Source of the DNA: an uncultured Lachnospiraceae bacterium
GTDB lineage: Bacteria > Bacillota > Clostridia > Lachnospirales > Lachnospiraceae
Direction: 5' to 3'
Assembly: GCA_910577735.1 (NCBI GenBank)
Contig: CAJTOO010000004.1
Span: 107,629 to 171,628, forward strand
Length of the DNA: 64,000 nucleotides
In this document: positions 26,468 through 35,156 of the stretch, piece by piece
How positions within the stretch are numbered: the first letter of the stretch is position 1
Layout: every line of letters starts with the position of its first letter
Notes under the pieces: generated by a model
Told to the model about the DNA's origin: nothing
Databases searched by the model: none
What the model saw: only the letters and a program-made list of their open reading frames with translations
Translations under genes and position numbers: made by a program

Positions 26468-27832
26468 ATGAAAAACGAAACAGAACGGTTGCAATTCAGG
26501 CTGGGGGCCTTTGGAAGGTTTATGCCGCTTCTTGTGGCGGCCGGCCTTATTCTGTGGGCAGCCTGCAGTCAGTCTAATGTCAACGGCTATGTGATTGCCT
26601 TCTTTGCGGCGCTTGTTGCCGGTGCACTCTTTGTCAGGGATGACAAAGCATATGGAGAGGCAATTGTATATGGATTATGTAAACCAATGTTTGCGGTTAT
26701 TGTGCTGGCGGTGATGCTGGCGGCGGTATCCGGCAAATTGATCTCAGGGAGCGGTATGGTACAGACGATTGCCAGTTATGTGGTGGCAATGGGATTTACC
26801 GGGAGATGGTTTGTGGCAGCGGCCTTCCTGATTACCTGTCTTTTGGCGTTTTCAACCGGTACATCGGTAGGAACCTATTTTGTGGTTATTCCGATCTTGT
26901 TTCCCGTGGGCGTTATGGCAGGCGTTGCACCCCAGTATATGGTCGGGGCTATCGTTTCAGGCGCTGCCTTTGGCGACAATCTGGGTCCTATTTCTGATAC
27001 CACCATTGCCTCTTCTTCTACGCAGCATGCGGATTTAGGAACGGTGGTCAGGACAAGAATGCGCTACAGTATTCCGGCGGCGCTGGGGGCCCTTGTTCTC
27101 TTTGTGTGCTTTACGAAAACAGGGGATGCAGGTATGGTTCTGGCAGAAGGACAGGCGGCAGCAATTCGGCCCTTAAGTCTGATCATGCTGGTGGTGCCCT
27201 TTACCATCGTGGTTCTTTGTCTGATGCGAAGACACCTGATCATGGCTTTGTCCTATGGTATTCTGGCAGGTATTGCGGCAGGACTTTTGAGCGGAATTTA
27301 CAGGGCGACGGACCTGGTGTCTTTTCCAGGCGGCTTTTCCGTAGCAGGTCTGGTGACGGAAGCCATCGGTGGGACAGCCGGTACGGTGGCCATGTTGATT
27401 GCGGTGTTTGCCATGCTTGGTGTGATGGAGAAGAGCGGCCTGTTTGAAGACGTGGGAACACTGTTGCAGAGCTTTGCCAAAAGTGAACGGAGTACAGAGG
27501 CAACAATTGTGCTTTCCACAGGGATTCTCAGTATGATTACGGGTGTTATTTCTGTGGCGATCGTGGCGCTGGGTGATCTGGTCAATGAGATTGGAGAGCA
27601 GGCCGGCGTGGATCGCTGCCGCAGGGCCAATCTTTTGGATTGTACGGGATGTGTGTTCTGCTTCCTTTCGCCCTGGACGGTGCACTGTGTGATTCCGGCA
27701 CAGCAATCTGCCCAGTTTGGCGAGGCGCTTTCGGTGGCGCCGGCGCAGATTCCCTTTGTCAATTATTATTCCATCTGCATGCTGGTGATTCTGGCAGGCG
27801 CCATTGCCACCGGGTATGGCAGGAAATCCTGA
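26468..27832 (+). CDS. NhaC-type Na+/H+ antiporter family protein
   Basis: A 454-residue membrane protein with about eleven or twelve hydrophobic segments. Conserved pieces include LLAFSTGTSVGTYFVVIPIL and GAAFGDNLGPISDTTIASS, the latter an ion-transporter core motif with charged residues in the membrane, and the C-terminal NLLDCTGCVFCFLSPWTVH. The family exchanges Na+ or organic anions; the substrate here is unknown. ATG 26468 is preferred to GTG 26453, because CGGAGG lies at 26456-26461 between them. Follows the aldo/keto reductase gene by 15 bases. Confidence 0.85.
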   Translation: MKNETERLQFRLGAFGRFMPLLVAAGLILWAACSQSNVNGYVIAFFAALVAGALFVRDDKAYGEAIVYGLCKPMFAVIVLAVMLAAVSGKLISGSGMVQTIASYVVAMGFTGRWFVAAAFLITCLLAFSTGTSVGTYFVVIPILFPVGVMAGVAPQYMVGAIVSGAAFGDNLGPISDTTIASSSTQHADLGTVVRTRMRYSIPAALGALVLFVCFTKTGDAGMVLAEGQAAAIRPLSLIMLVVPFTIVVLCLMRRHLIMALSYGILAGIAAGLLSGIYRATDLVSFPGGFSVAGLVTEAIGGTAGTVAMLIAVFAMLGVMEKSGLFEDVGTLLQSFAKSERSTEATIVLSTGILSMITGVISVAIVALGDLVNEIGEQAGVDRCRRANLLDCTGCVFCFLSPWTVHCVIPAQQSAQFGEALSVAPAQIPFVNYYSICMLVILAGAIATGYGRKS

Positions 27833-28019
27833 TAACTGACGCCGGCGTGTTGTGACGCACCATGGTAATGCGATGCCTAAATGTTCCCCAGACAGTGATT
27901 GTTGTTTTATAATGGAATGAGAAAAGTTCTAAAGCTCACAGCAAAGGCTGCTTTCCTAAGAATTTCTGGGAGTTGCCATGCAGAAGCAGTAGAGTAAAAG
28001 GGGAAAACGGAGGAAGCAA

Positions 28020-28544
28020 ATGGAGACTTTAAATGTGACAGCGACACGGGATCAGGAGCAGTTTTACAGGATTATAAATAATCTGATAAGTACAAATAAG
28101 GAGTTCCAGATTATGATTACCGTTCCGTCCGGCGATTCGGAGCAGGTGACGGCAGGGACAACCATGCCGCTGGCAGCAGCGGAATCGGTTGTGCGGGATC
28201 TGGAGAAAGATGTGACAGATATGATTCATGAGATTGGCGTACCTGCACATATTAAGGGATATCAATATCTGCGGGAAGCCATCATGATGTCAGTGGAGGA
28301 TGTGGAGATGCTTGGTTCGATCACGAAAATCCTGTATCCCACCATTGCGAAAAAGTACCAGACCACGCCGAGCCGGGTGGAGCGTGCCATACGGCATGCC
28401 ATAGAAGTGGCATGGTCCAGGGGCAGGATGGAGACGCTTGACGCACTTTTTGGCTACACCATTAATACGGGTAAGGGCAAGCCCACCAATTCGGAGTTTA
28501 TCGCACTGATTGCGGACAAAATAAGATTACAATATCGCCGTTAA
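28020..28544 (+). CDS. Spo0A effector-domain protein lacking the receiver domain
   Basis: A 174-residue protein. Residues ~60-174 match the DNA-binding domain of Spo0A very closely: TDMIHEIGVPAHIKGYQYL, LGSITKILYPTIAKKY and TTPSRVERAIRHAIEVAW (the recognition helix) are almost as in Bacillus Spo0A, as is TNSEFIALIADKIRLQ. The phosphoacceptor receiver domain is missing; instead there is an unrelated N-terminal ~58 residues (METLNVTATRDQEQFYRII...). A constitutively active or competing Spo0A-type regulator is a fair inference. TATAAT at 27908-27913 may be part of its promoter, but no good -35 fits. GGAGG lies about five bases upstream of ATG 28020. Confidence 0.85.
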   Translation: METLNVTATRDQEQFYRIINNLISTNKEFQIMITVPSGDSEQVTAGTTMPLAAAESVVRDLEKDVTDMIHEIGVPAHIKGYQYLREAIMMSVEDVEMLGSITKILYPTIAKKYQTTPSRVERAIRHAIEVAWSRGRMETLDALFGYTINTGKGKPTNSEFIALIADKIRLQYRR

Positions 28545-28564
28545 TTTTCAAAATAATCCTTTTA

Positions 28565-28593
28565 TTGCCACGTAAAATATTGTATACTATGCT
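28565..28593 (+). promoter_or_regulatory. Possible sigma-A promoter of glgA
   Basis: TTGCCA (28565-28570), a 17-base spacer and TATGCT (28588-28593). An overlapping TATACT at 28583 is a better -10 but is badly spaced. Confidence 0.4.
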
Positions 28594-28651
28594 ATAAGAG
28601 ATTTTGCGTGCTTACCCATGCGGGGCTGGCAATTATAGTTGGAGGGTTATC

Positions 28652-30097
28652 ATGAAAAAAATTTTATTTGTAGCATCGGAGGGCGTACCTTTTATCAAAA
28701 CAGGCGGGCTGGCAGATGTGGTTGGTTCCCTGCCGAAATGTATTGATAAGGAATTTTTTGATGTGAGAGTCGTTCTTCCCAAGTATACCTGTATGAAGCA
28801 GGAGATGAAGGATAAGCTCAAATACAAGACGCATTTTTACATGGATTTCCACTGGAAAGAGGAGTATGTGGGAATTTTAGAGGCTGAAGTAGACGGCGTG
28901 AAGTATTATTTTATTGACAACGAGAGTTACTTCAATGGTTTTCAGCCCTACAGTGACAATGCATTATTTGAGATAGAGAAGTATTCATTTTTCTGTAAGG
29001 CAGCGCTTTGCATCCTGCCGGTAATTGATTTCAGGCCCGACCTGATTCATTGTCATGACTGGCAGACAGGTCTGATTCCGGTATACTTAAAGGAACGTTT
29101 CCAGGGCGGAGAATTTTACAGAGGCATTAAGACTGTGATGACGATTCATAACCTGAAATTCCAGGGCAAGTGGAGCGTGAAGGAAGTCAAGGAGATTACA
29201 GGACTTCCGGGATATTTCTTTACGGCGGACAAACTGGAGGCCTATAAAGATGCTAATCTCTTAAAGGGTGGTCTTGTGTATGCGGATGCGATTACCACGG
29301 TCAGTGATACGTATGCGGAAGAGATTAAGACTGCTTTTTACGGCGAGGGATTAAATGGTCTTTTATGTGCAAGATCGGGTGACCTGCGCGGTATTGTGAA
29401 CGGCATTGATTATGAAGAATTTAATCCGGAGACGGATCCTAATATTGAGTTCAAATATAATGCGATTAATTTCCGCAAGGAAAAGATCAAGAATAAACGT
29501 GCACTTCAGGCAGAACTTGGACTGAATCAGGATGACAAGACGATGCTCATTGGTATCGTGTCCAGACTGACAGGACAAAAAGGATTTGACCTGATTGCCT
29601 ATGTGATGGATGAACTTTGTCAGGATAATGTGCAGATTGTGGTGCTCGGCACAGGTGAGGAACAATATGAGAATATGTTCCGTCACTTTGACTGGAAGTA
29701 TCATGGCAAGGTTTCGGCAAATATTTATTATTCGGATGCTCTTTCCCATAAGATTTATGCGGCCAGTGACGCGTTCTTAATGCCGTCCCTGTTTGAACCC
29801 TGCGGTTTGAGTCAGCTGATGTCTCTTCGCTATGGCACAGTGCCGATTGTGCGGGAGACCGGCGGTCTGAAAGATACGGTACAGGCATACAATGAGTATG
29901 AGGGAAGCGGTACAGGCTTTAGCTTTACCAATTATAATGCGCATGAAATGCTGGGAACCATCCGTTATGCAGAGCATATCTACTACGATAAGAAACGTGA
30001 GTGGAATAAGATTGTAGACAGAGGTATGGCGGCAGATTTCTCCTGGCAGGTATCGGCGAGAAAGTATCAGGAAATGTATGATTGGCTGATTGGATAA
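28652..30097 (+). CDS. glgA: Glycogen synthase (ADP-glucose type, GT5)
   Basis: A 481-residue glucosyltransferase that extends alpha-1,4-glucan from ADP-glucose. The N-terminal KTGGLADVVGSLPK (about residue 15) supplies the glucose-binding Lys, and the C-terminal EPCGLSQLMSLRYGT (about 382) holds the GT5 E-x7-E type motif. HCHDWQTGLIPVYLK and TIHNLKFQGKW are other family blocks. ATG 28652 follows GGAGGG at 28641-28646 and gives the normal length. No other glg genes are adjacent, so it is a single-gene unit closed by a terminator. Confidence 0.96.
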   Translation: MKKILFVASEGVPFIKTGGLADVVGSLPKCIDKEFFDVRVVLPKYTCMKQEMKDKLKYKTHFYMDFHWKEEYVGILEAEVDGVKYYFIDNESYFNGFQPYSDNALFEIEKYSFFCKAALCILPVIDFRPDLIHCHDWQTGLIPVYLKERFQGGEFYRGIKTVMTIHNLKFQGKWSVKEVKEITGLPGYFFTADKLEAYKDANLLKGGLVYADAITTVSDTYAEEIKTAFYGEGLNGLLCARSGDLRGIVNGIDYEEFNPETDPNIEFKYNAINFRKEKIKNKRALQAELGLNQDDKTMLIGIVSRLTGQKGFDLIAYVMDELCQDNVQIVVLGTGEEQYENMFRHFDWKYHGKVSANIYYSDALSHKIYAASDAFLMPSLFEPCGLSQLMSLRYGTVPIVRETGGLKDTVQAYNEYEGSGTGFSFTNYNAHEMLGTIRYAEHIYYDKKREWNKIVDRGMAADFSWQVSARKYQEMYDWLIG

Positions 30098-30120
30098 AAG
30101 TTGTAAACAGATAGTTTAGG

Positions 30121-30160
30121 AAACGGAAATAATCCATGAGAGTGGATTGTTTCCGTTTTG
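30121..30160 (+). terminator. Intrinsic terminator of glgA
   Basis: Perfect 16-base stem with one G-T pair (30121-30136 with 30143-30158), six-base loop, short T tail. Closes the glgA transcript. Confidence 0.8.
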
Positions 30161-30230
30161 CACACATAGATAGTTGTTAAACAGAACAGTGTTCAAAGAT
30201 TATATATGTGCTGACAGTAGTGCACCTTGT

Positions 30231-30259
30231 TTGACTTCCCGTCTCTGTAAGGGTATAAT
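30231..30259 (+). promoter_or_regulatory. Near-consensus sigma-A promoter of the surface-acylation cluster
   Basis: TTGACT (30231-30236), 17-base spacer, TATAAT (30254-30259): eleven of twelve consensus bases. It lies about 90 bases before the M15 peptidase gene and may drive the cluster to 37305. Confidence 0.65.
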
Positions 30260-30348
30260 AAAGGATACTTTCTGACCGTGAAAGCATAGCATGAAAAGAT
30301 AACAAGTGGAGCAGTTTATTTCAGGAAATTATCAGGGAACGGTTTAGA

Positions 30349-32809
30349 ATGAACAAAGAGGGGAAAGGCCGTAAACAAAGAAAATCCGGGCGTGAAAAGA
30401 AAGTATTTTTCATCATTGCTCTTTTCAGCCTGCTTGTACTTGGTATTGCCAGTGCATTTATGTATGTCAGGGTTGGCATAGGTGTCAATAAAGGGAAAAT
30501 CGGGTATTGTATGCAGGATGAAAAGCTGGTGATCACATGGCAGACAGTATCTGACAAGAAGGCATATCGCCTTTCGCGATAGAAGAAGAATCCGAAACAT
30601 ATATCCTTTGCGGTGGATACGACGGTGGCCGGGCAGAGTTGACGAACGTGGCGCCTGGGCAGGAACTAGCATAAAAGATGCAGGGTGTACGGATGTTCCA
30701 TGTGCTGGGATATGATCTGGAGATGCTGGGGAATCCGCGCATCCTGACCATAGTACCGGAAGAAGTGAATAGCCCGGTACTGTCAAAAACAGCAGATATA
30801 GAAAAGAAGAGTATGAAAGTGACATGGGATACGAGACCTGGTGACAGGTATGAAGTATATCTCATGAATGAAGATGGAACGTTTGGGTCATATACGGAGA
30901 CTGCGGAGGGTGAAATTACATTCCGCATGGAGGATCATGCGGAATTGTCGGCAAGAGAAGAGGACATATCTGTAGGCGTGCGCACCATACGCAGTGTGGA
31001 TGATTATATACTGTACAGCGCCATATCTGATCCGGCTGTGATCAACCGGGTTGATTTCATGGATGACGAAGTATACCTTACCTTGAAAGAGGAGGGAGAA
31101 CTTCGCTATATTTTGAGTTGGCAGGAAAGTAAGAGTGACTGGTATGAGCTGCAGGAATGGTCCTATGATGACAGGAAATGGATCAGCAGGCAGGTATACC
31201 GGTGGTCAGATGCCCTTACCTATGATACAGGGAGGCTGGCTTCCTGCACCAGGATGAGGTTTCGGCTGGTCACTTACGATGATGAAGGGATGCGTGACAG
31301 GAAGGCGTATACAGCAGCGTCTCCCGAAGTTACATTCCGTACCATGATTTCGCCGGTCTATTGTACGATTTGGCCGCTGACAACCCTGCCTGTTTCGGAT
31401 GATATTTCCGGGGAAAACGTGATCGGACAGGTACCGGCGGGAAAAGCGCTGTGTGTGCTCGAGGAGACAGAAGGTCATTTCCTTGTAAGATATGATGATG
31501 AATATGGATATATAGATTCCCGCTATTGTCTGATAGACCTTGCAGAATATCTGGGGAATCTGTGTCAATACAATATAACGAACGGTTATTCTTCTATATT
31601 TCGAGTGCATGGATATGATATCCCCGAAGTGACGGAAAACGTGATAGCGGGATATGAGAATATCATTATGGAAGATGGGCAGATGCTGGTTCCTTATCTG
31701 TACCCCTGTGCGCAGAAGCTGTATCAGGCTGCTTCACAGGCACAGGAGGACGGGTATATTCTGTGTATCTATGATGCCTTTCGGCCCAATGAGGCAACCA
31801 GATATCTTTATGATATGACGGAAGGTATATTGAACCAGCCGGTTTTGGACACAGATTCGGAGGACGAGGAAGACAGGGCCGAAGATCAGGAAATATCCGG
31901 GGATGAAGACAGGGCCGAAGATCAGGAAATATCCGGGGATGGAGAAAAGGCCGAAGACCAGACAATGGCCGCAGCTACAGAAAGTGCGGAAGGGGAAGAT
32001 GTTTCTGAGAATGATGAAACAGACGGATTCCCGGAAAGCGGCTTGGAAGTATCGGGGGAACTGCGGGAAAAGGTTACGCCGTGGCTGGAAGAACTTACGC
32101 CTGCGTCGATAGGCAGCATCAAGGGATTATCCGAAGAAGGACTGACGGTGTTCTATACGCTTCCGCAGGAAACCCTGCTAGATATGGGCGCAGCAATGCC
32201 TGGAGAACCATATGGATCCGATGCCGCAGCGGTATCGCTTTTGACACCGGAGGATTTGCTTTTGCTGCAGGGGATGGTGCCGGAGGATATTCCGATTTTA
32301 AAGGAAATGCCATGGGAAGAACTGTTGGCTTTGAAACGGTATGTGGATCAGCTGCTGACCTATCGGGATGTGATGACAGACAACAGATTTCGGCTGGGCA
32401 GTTTTCTGGCGCAGGCCGTATCCACCACAACAGGGGAATTGCTTTGGATCTGACCCTGGTCAGCACCGCATCGGAAGAAGAGCTGGAGATGCAGTCGGAC
32501 ATGCATGATTTAAGCTGGTACTCCATATCTGCCCGGAACAATGAGAATGCCGATCTGCTGGCATTCTATATGAAGGGAGCAGGATATAACGGGCTTTCTT
32601 CGGAATGGTGGCATTTTCAGGACGATGAGACCAGAGACCAGCTGCAGTTAGGCTATCTGGAAGCAGGGGTTTCGCCGGAAGGCTGGAAGAAAGATGAGCT
32701 GGGCTGGAAATATCGTCTGGCGGATGGCAGTTACTATTATGTCGTTACGGTTATGATAGAGAAAAAGGAATGTACTTTCAACGAGGCTGGTTACCTGGTT
32801 GTAGAGTAG
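30349..32809 (+). pseudogene. Broken M15 (VanX-like D,D-dipeptidase) gene with SH3-like region
   Basis: About 820 codons that only read through if three lesions are ignored. The N-terminus is basic with one membrane anchor (KVFFIIALFSLLVLGIASAF). Around 30571-30573 the frame shifts (one base missing or two added), then continues FAIEEESETYILCGGYDGG; TAA at 30672-30674 interrupts it just before the next ATG; a further base is missing at about 32424. Restoring that shift joins AQAVS to HNRGIALDLTLV, giving the SxHxxGxAxD zinc site, and EWWHF follows near the end. YDAFRPNEATRYLYDM is the first dipeptidase block. Between YDAFRP and the zinc site lies an unusual ~200-residue acidic insert with repeats. 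Family members cut D-Ala-D-Ala; loss of function or sequence error are both possible. Confidence 0.75.
31869..31940 (+). repeat. Two identical 36-bp tandem repeats in the M15 insert
   Basis: 31869-31904 and 31905-31940 are identical and encode EDRAEDQEISGD twice; a degenerate third copy follows. The number of units could change by slippage without breaking the frame. Confidence 0.9.
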
Positions 32810-32837
32810 ATTCTAAAAAACAAAGGAGAAAACAACA

Positions 32838-33698
32838 ATGAGAGGGAGAAAACTACTATCAACATTTTTGTGCGTGTGCCTGTTCATGGGCATTTTGTCT
32901 ATGCCTGTACAGGCGGCGCCCAAGGCAGGGTTCCTTGCAACGGAAGAGGGAACCAAATGGCAGAACGCTGACGGAACCCTGGCGGTCAATACCTGGGTGG
33001 TGGCAAATGGGAAGAGATACCATACAGACGTGAATGGATTGCTTCAGACAGGACTGCAGACCATAGACGGACAGATGTATTTCTTCTATGCGACGGGTGA
33101 GGCAGCTACCGGATGGACAACATTGGGGAGCGATAACTATTACTTTGACGCCAATGGCGTAATGGCTCTGAATACTACGGTGAACGGCTGTCTGGTGGAC
33201 AGCACCGGGAAACTGATCAGGACACTTGATGAAACAGGAAAGGCAAAGCAGACCGATGTGGTGGCAGGCATACTGGCACCCATCATTACACCGGATATGT
33301 CAGAGGAGGATAAACTTCTTGCCTGCTACAATTATGTGATTAATACCAGCGGTTATAGAAGAACATATGAGACCCCAACAGCTGACTGGACAAGTCAATT
33401 CAGTTGGGAGATATTGTCATCAGGAGAAGGCAACTGTTTCCGCTATGCAGCAGCTTACGCAAGCCTGGTAAAAGGTCTTGGCTATGATGCAAGAGTGGCA
33501 ACAGGATTCATCGGCAACAGAAAGGGCGGTCTCTCACCGCATGGATGGACAGAGGTGCGTATAGGCGATGCATGGTATATTTTCGATACGGAAATGCATG
33601 ATGCCAAAAACGGAAAAAAGAACTATTATTTCAAGACTTATGAGACATATCCGAGTAAGCCCCTTAAAAAAGAGGCTGACTGGCCGGTATATTTATAG
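32838..33698 (+). CDS. Secreted transglutaminase-like protein with wall-binding repeats
   Basis: A 286-residue protein with a signal peptide ending near VQAAPKA (about residue 27), then choline-binding-type repeats (GTKWQNADGTLAVNTWVV, GWTTLGSDNYYFDANGV; about 38-130), and a transglutaminase-like domain. Its triad is Cys200 in GEGNCFRYAAAYA, His235 in SPHGWTEV and Asp250 in YIFDTEM. The combination points to an enzyme that is exported, binds the envelope through its repeats and acts on peptides there. It has AAAGGAG upstream of ATG 32838. It is intact, unlike its two neighbours in the cluster, and it lies 21 bases before the MBOAT gene. Confidence 0.85.
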   Translation: MRGRKLLSTFLCVCLFMGILSMPVQAAPKAGFLATEEGTKWQNADGTLAVNTWVVANGKRYHTDVNGLLQTGLQTIDGQMYFFYATGEAATGWTTLGSDNYYFDANGVMALNTTVNGCLVDSTGKLIRTLDETGKAKQTDVVAGILAPIITPDMSEEDKLLACYNYVINTSGYRRTYETPTADWTSQFSWEILSSGEGNCFRYAAAYASLVKGLGYDARVATGFIGNRKGGLSPHGWTEVRIGDAWYIFDTEMHDAKNGKKNYYFKTYETYPSKPLKKEADWPVYL

Positions 33699-33719
33699 GT
33701 GACAGGGAGAAGAGGATAG

Positions 33720-35114
33720 ATGACATTTAGTTCAATTCCCTTTTTATGTGCTTTTTTTCCGGTTGTTGTTATCTTGTATTATCTGATACCTTTCACAAAG
33801 CTGAAAAACTGCTTTTTGATTGCCGCAAGCCTGCTGTTTTATGCTTATGGAGAAGGTATCTATGTTTTGCTGATGCTGCTCTGCGTCTGCTTTAACTATC
33901 TGACAGCCATACTGCTAGATCATAGTAAAAAAGGTAAAAAGTTATTGCTCATCTTGGCAATCGTTATGAATCTGGGTGTGCTTGGTATCTATAAGTATGC
34001 CGAGATGATCATAGTAACGGTAAATCGGATTGCCGGTACGGAGATTTCCGTACCGGCCATTCACCTACCTATTGGAATTTCGTTCTTTATATTTCAGGCG
34101 CTTTCTTATGTGATAGATGTGTACCAGAATAAGGTAAAAGCCGATAAAAGTTTCATCAGGATTTTACTTTATATTTCCTTTTTCCCGCAATTGATAGCCG
34201 GACCGATCATCAAATACCATGATATTTCAGAGCAGCTTGGCAGAAGGAAACTGTCTTTGCGGCGAAGCTGTCAGGGAGTCAGACGGTTTATCGTGGGATT
34301 ATCCAAAAAGGTGCTGATAGCCAATACCATGGGCTTGACGGCAGATTATGTATTTTCCATGCAGTATGAAGAACTGGGAATGCTTTTGGTTTGGATAGGC
34401 GCCATAGCGTTTTTCTTTCAGATCTATTTTGATTTCAGTGGTTACAGTGATATGGCTATTGGCATGGGCAGAATGTTTGGCTTTGATTTTATGGAAAACT
34501 TTCATTATCCTTATGCGGCAAAGAGCATACAGGATTTCTGGAGAAGGTGGCATATCTCGCTTTCCGGCTGGTTCAGGGAATATCTCTATATCCCTCTGGG
34601 AGGAAACAGAAAGGGAGAAACAAGAACCTGGTTTAACAGGCTGGTGGTGTTCTTTCTTACAGGGTTGTGGCATGGGGCCAGCTGGACATTTGTGGTGTGG
34701 GGATTGTTTCACGGCATGTTTCTGACCCTGGAGACCATTTTTCCAAAGATGATCAAAAAGATGGGAGTATTCCGTCACCTATATGTGCTGTTGGTGGTGT
34801 GTACAGGTTTCGTTATTTTCCGTGCAGACTCCATGGAACAGGCCGGGATGCTTCTTGAAGTCATGTTTACAAAACCGGCGTGGACTGTGACGATAGAGGC
34901 AGCCACGGCAGGTGCGTGTAACCTGTTGTTTTTGGTGACGCTTCCGGTGGCGGTTATCTGTTCTGTGCCCATCCTGGAATGGATGAAAGGCAGGCAGCGG
35001 ATGAGGCCGCTTTTGGAGGGTGTTTCCTATATGATTTCCATTCCGCTTTTGTTAGCTTGTTTGGTGAGCCTTGCAGGCGGGACATATAATCCGTTTATTT
35101 ATTTCAGGTTTTAA
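33720..35114 (+). CDS. MBOAT-family O-acyltransferase (AlgI/DltB-like)
   Basis: A 464-residue membrane-bound O-acyltransferase that moves acyl groups across the membrane to extracellular polymers. Diagnostic blocks are LIAGPIIKYHDI, FWRRWHISLSGWFREYLYI (about residue 275) and FFLTGLWHGASWTFVVWG, whose His (about 318) is the catalytic residue, together with about ten hydrophobic segments. Like AlgI it should need a soluble partner; an AlgX/AlgJ-like gene follows at 35157, but it is broken. Substrate polymer unknown; wall glycopolymer or exopolysaccharide are candidates. Start ATG 33720 follows GGGAGAAGAGG. Confidence 0.92.
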   Translation: MTFSSIPFLCAFFPVVVILYYLIPFTKLKNCFLIAASLLFYAYGEGIYVLLMLLCVCFNYLTAILLDHSKKGKKLLLILAIVMNLGVLGIYKYAEMIIVTVNRIAGTEISVPAIHLPIGISFFIFQALSYVIDVYQNKVKADKSFIRILLYISFFPQLIAGPIIKYHDISEQLGRRKLSLRRSCQGVRRFIVGLSKKVLIANTMGLTADYVFSMQYEELGMLLVWIGAIAFFFQIYFDFSGYSDMAIGMGRMFGFDFMENFHYPYAAKSIQDFWRRWHISLSGWFREYLYIPLGGNRKGETRTWFNRLVVFFLTGLWHGASWTFVVWGLFHGMFLTLETIFPKMIKKMGVFRHLYVLLVVCTGFVIFRADSMEQAGMLLEVMFTKPAWTVTIEAATAGACNLLFLVTLPVAVICSVPILEWMKGRQRMRPLLEGVSYMISIPLLLACLVSLAGGTYNPFIYFRF

Positions 35115-35156
35115 CAGGACGATGAGAGACAGGACAGCCCAGGTCAGGGAAATGAC

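Noticed and set aside
30184..30194. GAACAGTGTTC as a third LexA site
   Set aside because: The half-sites are spaced by three bases instead of four and it lies well upstream of the -35 of the nearby promoter.
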